Source: Rhodonellum sp041748555
Lineage (GTDB): Bacteria > Bacteroidota > Bacteroidia > Cytophagales > Cyclobacteriaceae
Direction: 5' to 3'
DNA: 64,000 bases
Assembly (NCBI GenBank): GCA_041748555.1
Contig: JBGTDA010000021.1
Span: forward strand, 39,611 to 103,610
Below are positions 60,560-64,000 of this stretch, in pieces. The position numbers and the translations under genes are program-made. A model generated the notes under the pieces. It saw only the letters and a program-made list of their open reading frames with translations, was not told where the DNA came from and did not search any database. The first letter of the stretch is position 1. The number at the start of each line of letters is the position of its first letter.

Positions 60560-61777
60560 ATGAAAATCAAATTACCACCGAATATTCGGATTCGTACTCA
60601 TTATTTAGACAAGGTGCGGCCGTTTATTGGCAAAAATATTATTAAGGTATTGACCGGGCAACGCCGTGTCGGTAAAAGCTATTTGCTTTTTCAGATTATC
60701 CGGTCCATACAAAAAGAAAATCCCGACGCATCCTTTCTTTACATCAATAAAGAAGATTTGTCGTTTTCCTTTATCACAACCGCGGAGAACTTAAATGATT
60801 ATGTACTCACTCATAAATCAAAATCTGACAAAACCTTTGTCTTCATAGACGAAATCCAGGATATTGAGAATTTTGAAGGGGCACTCCGTTCTTTATTGCT
60901 GCATGAGGATCTTGATATTTATTGTACGGGAAGCAATGCCAATTTGCTTTCGGGAGATATTGCCGGATTCTTGAGCGGAAGGTATATAGAGTTGCAGGTT
61001 TTTAGCCTTTCCTATGAAGAGTTTGTCGCCTTTCATAACCTTACCGAAAGCAACGGGAGTTTGGATAAATATCTTAAATACGGAGGATTGCCTTATTTGA
61101 TACATTTACCGCTTGAAGATGCGGTGGTGTTCGAATACCTGAAAAACATTTATAACACCATAGTCTATCGGGACATCATCCACAGGTATGCTATTCGAAA
61201 TGTCCCCTTCTTGGAGCAATTGGTGCTCTTCTTGGCAGCCCATACAGGCAGTATCTTCTCAGCCAAAAAAATAAGCGATTTCCTCAAATCGCAGCGCATC
61301 AATATGGCACCGAATCAAGTCCAAACTTATATACAGCACCTGGTGAATGCTTTTTTGGTACATAAAGTGCCTCGTTATGACCTTATCGGAAAACGGCTGT
61401 TTGAAATAGGGGAGAAATATTATTTTGAGAATTTGGGTATACGTAACGGGCTTTGGGGTTATCGGCTGGAGGACCGAGGAAAAATAATGGAAAATGCAGT
61501 ATACAATCATCTGGTTTTCAAAGGTTACAAAGTCCGGGTAGGGGTGTTGGGGAGCAATGAAGTTGACTTTGTTGCCGAAAAAGAAGGTGAGAAAAAATAT
61601 ATTCAGGTTGCCTTGACCATCAATGATCCAAATACAATGGAACGTGAATTCAGTAATCTAAAAAAGATCGACGACAATTACCCCAAGACCGTCATCACCA
61701 TGGATGCCTTTTCGGGAAATACAGTGGAAGGTATTGAGGCGATTGATCTACGGAGTTTTCTTAAATTGTCGAACTGA
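60560..61777 (+). CDS. AAA ATPase with DUF4143 C-terminal domain
   Basis: A 405-residue ATPase of the common AAA_14/DUF4143 group. Walker A GQRRVGKSYL is near residues 33-42, Walker B FVFIDEIQD near 94-102, a sensor-like CTGSNANLLSGDIAGFLSGR follows, then a helical middle and a C-terminal part (NEVDFVAEKEGEKKYIQVA) with the look of a PD-(D/E)xK nuclease-type fold. The biological role of the group is unsettled; it is frequent in mobile or repeat-rich regions. The last 70 codons are duplicated at 62774-62985. Repeats of the TTGTCGAACTG family flank it on both sides. Confidence 0.85.
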   Translation: MKIKLPPNIRIRTHYLDKVRPFIGKNIIKVLTGQRRVGKSYLLFQIIRSIQKENPDASFLYINKEDLSFSFITTAENLNDYVLTHKSKSDKTFVFIDEIQDIENFEGALRSLLLHEDLDIYCTGSNANLLSGDIAGFLSGRYIELQVFSLSYEEFVAFHNLTESNGSLDKYLKYGGLPYLIHLPLEDAVVFEYLKNIYNTIVYRDIIHRYAIRNVPFLEQLVLFLAAHTGSIFSAKKISDFLKSQRINMAPNQVQTYIQHLVNAFLVHKVPRYDLIGKRLFEIGEKYYFENLGIRNGLWGYRLEDRGKIMENAVYNHLVFKGYKVRVGVLGSNEVDFVAEKEGEKKYIQVALTINDPNTMEREFSNLKKIDDNYPKTVITMDAFSGNTVEGIEAIDLRSFLKLSN

Positions 61778-61930
61778 CAAACTGGTGAACAGTTATATTG
61801 TCGAACTGACGAACTGTTTTTCGTCCAATCGATAAATAGACTGTCTGAGTTACGAACCAACCCTTTTCCAGTTCAACAATTCGGCAGTTCGACGATACGA
61901 CAATTTATCCCAGTTCCATAATTCAACATT
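61763..61930. repeat. TTGTCGAACTG-family repeat, unit between ATPase and mazF
   Basis: The left arm has GTCGAACTGAC-GAACTG iterons and the right arm the inverse (CAGTTCGACGATACGACAA), with a unique-looking core. Bases 61799-61883 recur at 62628-62712 with five mismatches in 85. The unit begins inside the last codons of the ATPase gene. Confidence 0.85.
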
Positions 61931-61933
61931 CTC

Positions 61934-62281
61934 CTATTCCAGATCAAGTACTATCGCAATATTTTCTTTCAGTTGCGCAATCAATTCATCAGGTAGAACT
62001 CCGATCTTTTTTGTCAGTCGATTATTGTCAATAGCCCTGATTTGGTCAATCATAATGTCGCAGGCCTGATGGAGGTTTGCCGTCCCCTTCTTTAGGTGAA
62101 CTCTCAATATTTCAGCATCCTTTGTGACATTTGTTGTAATTGGGCAAACAATTGTCGAAGGGTGAGGTATCTTGTTGAGCAAGTTCGTTTGAATTGCAAT
62201 TACAGGTCTTGTTTTTCCGGGCTCAGTCCCCAACCGGGGATTCAAATCCGCAATCCAGATTTCGAATTGATTAATCTGCAT
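61934..62281 (-). CDS. MazF/PemK-type mRNA interferase toxin
   Basis: A 115-residue toxin of the MazF/PemK family, expected to cut mRNA. FEIWIADLNPRLGTEPGKTRPVIAIQ is the hallmark first part with the catalytic Arg/Thr region, followed by TIVCPITTN and the DQIRAIDNNRL block. ATG 62281 is the start (MQINQFEIW); the longer frame to 62296 begins with TTG. It overlaps the antitoxin gene by 11 bases, the usual antitoxin-then-toxin order with translational coupling. Confidence 0.9.
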   Translation of the reverse strand: MQINQFEIWIADLNPRLGTEPGKTRPVIAIQTNLLNKIPHPSTIVCPITTNVTKDAEILRVHLKKGTANLHQACDIMIDQIRAIDNNRLTKKIGVLPDELIAQLKENIAIVLDLE

Positions 62282-62501
62282 AATCAATCTCCTCAAAATC
62301 TTTTAACACCGATATTGAATCGGCTTTGACAAGCTCAGACTCCTCTTTTAGTCTTTCTTCAAGTATCAATCTCCGCTGAAGCTTATTATAATAATCAATG
62401 GCCTCGTTAATGTAGCGGTTGCGTGGTTTGTCAATCCTAGAAAGAATCTTTTCAGTCTCTCCGAATATGGAATCGTCTATTTTTAAAGATACTGTCTTCA
62501 T
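62271..62501 (-). CDS. antitoxin partner of MazF (ribbon-helix-helix-like)
   Basis: A 76-residue protein with a short N-terminal beta-strand (MKTVSLKIDDSIFGETEKIL) and helices compatible with a MetJ/Arc ribbon-helix-helix DNA-binding domain, and an acidic C-terminal tail (VLKDFEEIDYAD) suited to binding the toxin. It precedes and overlaps mazF. Direct repeats of GTATAT just upstream (62521 and 62534) overlap the predicted promoter and could be the autoregulatory site. Confidence 0.8.
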   Translation of the reverse strand: MKTVSLKIDDSIFGETEKILSRIDKPRNRYINEAIDYYNKLQRRLILEERLKEESELVKADSISVLKDFEEIDYAD

Positions 62502-62516
62502 AAAAACATTTTACTA

Positions 62517-62546
62517 CAAGGTATATATTAATAGTATATCAATCAA
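62517..62546 (-). promoter_or_regulatory. predicted promoter of the mazEF pair
   Basis: On the minus strand, TTG (62544-62546) is followed after 20 bases by TACCTTG (62517-62523), close to the Bacteroidota -33/-7 pattern. It would start transcription about ten bases before the antitoxin ATG. Confidence 0.45.
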
Positions 62547-62558
62547 GGGTATCTTTTT

Positions 62559-62765
62559 ATTGTCGAACTGTTTTATTGTCGAATTGTGGACCTGACGAAC
62601 TGGTGAATTGTTGTCGAACTGGTTTATTGTCGAACTGACGAACTGTTTTTATTCCAATCGATAAATAGACGGTCTGAGATACAAACCAACCCTTTTCCAG
62701 TTCAACAATTCGACGATTCGACAATTCGGCAAATTACCCCTGTTCGACGATTCGACATTACCCCC
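62559..62765. repeat. TTGTCGAACTG-family repeat, unit upstream of mazE
   Basis: Several GTCGAACTG/GTCGAATTG iterons (62559-62650), the shared core (CAATCGATAAATAGAC...), and the inverse arm TTCAACAATTCGACGATTCGAC. It is a near copy of the unit at 61763-61930 in the same orientation, so the toxin pair is bracketed by direct repeats. Confidence 0.85.
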
Positions 62766-62773
62766 TTTTGGGA

Positions 62774-62992
62774 AACAATGAAGTTGACTTTATTGCCGAA
62801 AAAGAAGGAGAGAAAAAGTACATCCAGGTTGCCTTGACCATCAATGATCCAAATACAATGGAACGTGAATTCGGTAATCTAAAAAAGATCGATGACAATT
62901 ATCCCAAGACCGTCATTACCATGGATGCCTTTTCGGGAAACACAGTGGAAGGTATTCAGACCATTGATCTCCGTAGTTTTCTGCTTTCGTAA
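62774..62992 (+). pseudogene. duplicated 3' end of the DUF4143 ATPase gene
   Basis: About 210 bases match 61553-61762 at roughly 93% by eye (constant offset 1221) and keep the same frame and a stop (NEVDFIAEKEGEKKYIQVAL through SFLLS). There is no ATPase part and no proper start; the 5' end breaks directly into repeat DNA. It is a truncated copy, probably not expressed as a functional protein. Confidence 0.88.
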
Positions 62993-62996
62993 ATCC

Positions 62997-63070
62997 CTCA
63001 TTGCAAGAGTCCGACAATTCGTCAGTTCAACAAATCCAGATCAACAATTAAATAATTCGACATTCATTAT
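62997..63070. repeat. TTGTCGAACTG-family repeat, right arm only
   Basis: GTCCGACAATTCGTCAGTTCAACAA and AATAATTCGACATTC are right-arm iterons of the family, without a recognisable left arm. The block separates the ATPase fragment from the HicA-like pair. Confidence 0.65.
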
Positions 63071-63076
63071 AACTAT

Positions 63077-63096
63077 CTGTTGACTTTAGTCAACAG
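63077..63096. promoter_or_regulatory. palindromic operator in front of the HicA-like pair
   Basis: CTGTTGAC-TTTA-GTCAACAG is a perfect 8-bp inverted repeat with a four-base centre, 24 bases before the start codon. It covers the predicted -33 box. The HTH protein encoded by the second gene is the obvious candidate binder. Confidence 0.7.
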
Positions 63097-63110
63097 ATTT
63101 AATATATTTG
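63080..63110 (+). promoter_or_regulatory. predicted promoter of the HicA-like/HTH pair
   Basis: TTG at 63080-63082 and TATATTTG at 63103-63110 are 20 bases apart, fitting the Bacteroidota TTG-N(19-21)-TAnnTTTG promoter. Transcription would start only a few bases ahead of the ATG at 63121, giving a nearly leaderless message. Confidence 0.6.
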
Positions 63111-63120
63111 TTACTATCAA

Positions 63121-63345
63121 ATGAAACATCCTTCCAAAGAAATTCAAGCAGCTATTATGTATGCCGTGAAAAAAGGATGGAAGGTAATTGAAACAGGGAA
63201 ATCTTCCCATGCTTTCTGTAGGCTTTATTGCACGGAAAACACAAGGGAGGGTTGTAAATTGTCGGTATGGAGTACACCCAGAAATGAAGGAGCCCATGCA
63301 AGACAAATCAGAAAGGTAGTAGATAGCTGTCCCCACATCAACTAG
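63121..63345 (+). CDS. small HicA-like protein, possible toxin
   Basis: A 74-residue protein: IQAAIMYAVKKGWKVIETGKSSHAFCRLYC, then WSTPRNEGAHARQIRKVVDSC. The helix-GW-strand-GKSSHAF order recalls the double-stranded-RNA-binding fold of HicA toxins, with a His where HicA has its catalytic one, but two cysteines and the C-terminal half are not typical, so the assignment is tentative. It is followed after 17 bases by an HTH protein gene and shares its promoter and operator. Similar two-gene sets exist in other phyla to my recollection, mostly annotated as hypothetical. Confidence 0.6.
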   Translation: MKHPSKEIQAAIMYAVKKGWKVIETGKSSHAFCRLYCTENTREGCKLSVWSTPRNEGAHARQIRKVVDSCPHIN

Positions 63346-63362
63346 TCATTATTAGTGTAGCG

Positions 63363-63920
63363 ATGGAAAAAAAATTATATGAATTTACACTGGTGTTGAA
63401 AGGGGTTGAAGAACTTTCTGAGGACCTGGAAAATAATCTATTTGAATCGGGCTGCGATGATGCAATTTTATATTTCAGGGACAGGATTGCTTATCTTAAC
63501 TTTCATAGGGAAGCCATTTCTTTGGAAGAAGCTATTTTTACCGCTATCAGGGAAGTCGAATCTATTTCTGACCCTGAAGTAAAGGTGGCCGGTGTTGAAC
63601 CTGGGGATTTTGTGACCGGGGCCGAAATTGCAAGGCGGCTAAAACGGTCAAAAGAATCTGTCAGACTTTTGATTTCAGGGGAAAGGGGAAGTGGGAATTT
63701 CCCTGTTCCCGTAGCAGGGGTAACCTCAAGTACCAAAATCTGGAGATGGTCCGAGGTTTCAAAGTGGTTTCATGAAACAAAGGGCGAAGAAAATAAGGAG
63801 GAAGTAAAAGCAGCCTACACCATCAGGGAGTTTAACGAATCCTTGGCAGTCAGAGAATCCCCCGAAAGTTATGGCAGAGTTGGGGAATTGATGAAGAATT
63901 TGAGTTTGGGAAAGAAGTGA
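63363..63920 (+). CDS. HTH DNA-binding protein, probable antitoxin/regulator of the pair
   Basis: A 185-residue protein. The N-terminal ~85 residues (YEFTLVLKGVEELSEDLENNLFESGCDDAILYF...) form an alpha/beta domain that looks able to bind the small partner. Residues ~88-140 are an AlpA/MerR-like winged helix (VTGAEIARRLKRSKESVRLLISGERG...IWRWSEVSKWFHE). The C-terminal tail is charged. Position and domain order suggest a repressor-antitoxin that binds the palindrome at 63077-63096. It is not assignable to a named TA family by eye. Confidence 0.65.
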   Translation: MEKKLYEFTLVLKGVEELSEDLENNLFESGCDDAILYFRDRIAYLNFHREAISLEEAIFTAIREVESISDPEVKVAGVEPGDFVTGAEIARRLKRSKESVRLLISGERGSGNFPVPVAGVTSSTKIWRWSEVSKWFHETKGEENKEEVKAAYTIREFNESLAVRESPESYGRVGELMKNLSLGKK

Positions 63921-63927
63921 TAGAAGT

Positions 63928-64000
63928 TTTTATGTCGAACTGATGAACTGTTTTATTGTCGAATCGTGTAACTGTCGAATCGTTGAATTGAAAACCTTTG
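63928..64000. repeat. TTGTCGAACTG-family repeat at the window edge
   Basis: ATGTCGAACTGATGAACTG is followed by a stretch (63955-64000) that nearly repeats 60220-60266, including GTAACTGTCGAATCGTTGAA and AAAACCTTTG. The unit continues past the window, so the cassette-like pattern probably extends further. Confidence 0.75.

Noticed and set aside
60208..60645. 145-codon open frame on the + strand
   Set aside because: It is made of dispersed-repeat DNA, overlaps the start of the ATPase gene by 86 bases, and its product is low-complexity with no family features.
60165..64000. True integron cassette array with attC sites
   Set aside because: No integrase gene and no clear GTTRRRY/RYYYAAC core pairs; orientation of genes is mixed, with mazEF reversed. 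Kept only as an analogy.

Overview
The window looks like part of a Bacteroidota chromosome, most likely Cytophagales (Cyclobacteriaceae-like). This is an inference from AT-rich DNA, weak ribosome binding sites, a SprB-like giant surface protein ending in a type IX secretion type-B (gliding-motility-associated) C-terminal domain, and TAnnTTTG-type promoters. Almost all of positions 1-60200 is one surface-polysaccharide (EPS/capsule) locus. The last 4 kb is an accessory island of repeats and small toxin-antitoxin-like modules. No rRNA, tRNA, CRISPR array or transposase was seen.

Layout. 1-4.2 kb: the 3' end of a Wzc-type tyrosine kinase, a sugar N-formyltransferase fused to ankyrin repeats, and a Wzm/Wzt ABC exporter. 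4.2-18.3 kb: a closely packed + strand run of glycosyltransferases, three asparagine-synthase-like amidotransferases and a methyltransferase. 18.5-21.0 kb: a minus-strand MBOAT acyltransferase with an SGNH/AlgJ-like partner. 21.5-26.8 kb: a Wzy-like polymerase, three glycosyltransferases and an FkbM methyltransferase. 26.9-34.4 kb: a translationally coupled operon with a Gfo/Idh/MocA oxidoreductase, a two-domain oxidoreductase, a heparinase-like protein, a glycosyltransferase and an initiating sugar-phosphate transferase. 34.5-38.0 kb: a PglE-like aminotransferase, then on the minus strand a QdtB/FdtB aminotransferase with two tandem QdtA/FdtA-type ketoisomerases. 38.4-49.8 kb: a 3808-residue cell-surface protein with ten super-repeats of about 268 residues. 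49.9-54.5 kb: a PglD-like acetyltransferase (minus strand), then Wza and a complete second Wzc. 55.5-60.2 kb: GDP-L-fucose genes (manC, fcl, gmd) set among unusual palindromic repeats and a four-helix-bundle gene.

How the genes fit together. PglC/PglE/PglD-like proteins would make and load a diacetylbacillosamine-like first sugar. QdtA/QdtB-like enzymes plus the formyltransferase would make dTDP-Qui3N or Fuc3N and N-formylate it. ManC/Gmd/Fcl would make GDP-L-fucose. Eleven further glycosyltransferase-like proteins would build the chain, amidotransferases, methyltransferases and an O-acyltransferase would decorate it, and Wza/Wzc with Wzm/Wzt and/or Wzy would polymerise and export it. The 4,6-dehydratases and the thymidylyltransferase needed for the two amino-sugar branches, and a Wzx flippase, are not in this window.

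The most unusual part is 54.5-64 kb. It holds (i) a string of about ten unrelated short hairpins with similar tiny loops, (ii) an array of about 133-bp imperfect palindromes built from GTAGAT iterons that surrounds a four-helix-bundle gene, and whose core also occurs in frame inside gmd, (iii) a second iteron-built repeat family separating an ATPase, a MazEF pair, a duplicated ATPase tail and an uncharacterised HicA-like/HTH pair, and (iv) a clear operator-plus-promoter in front of that last pair.
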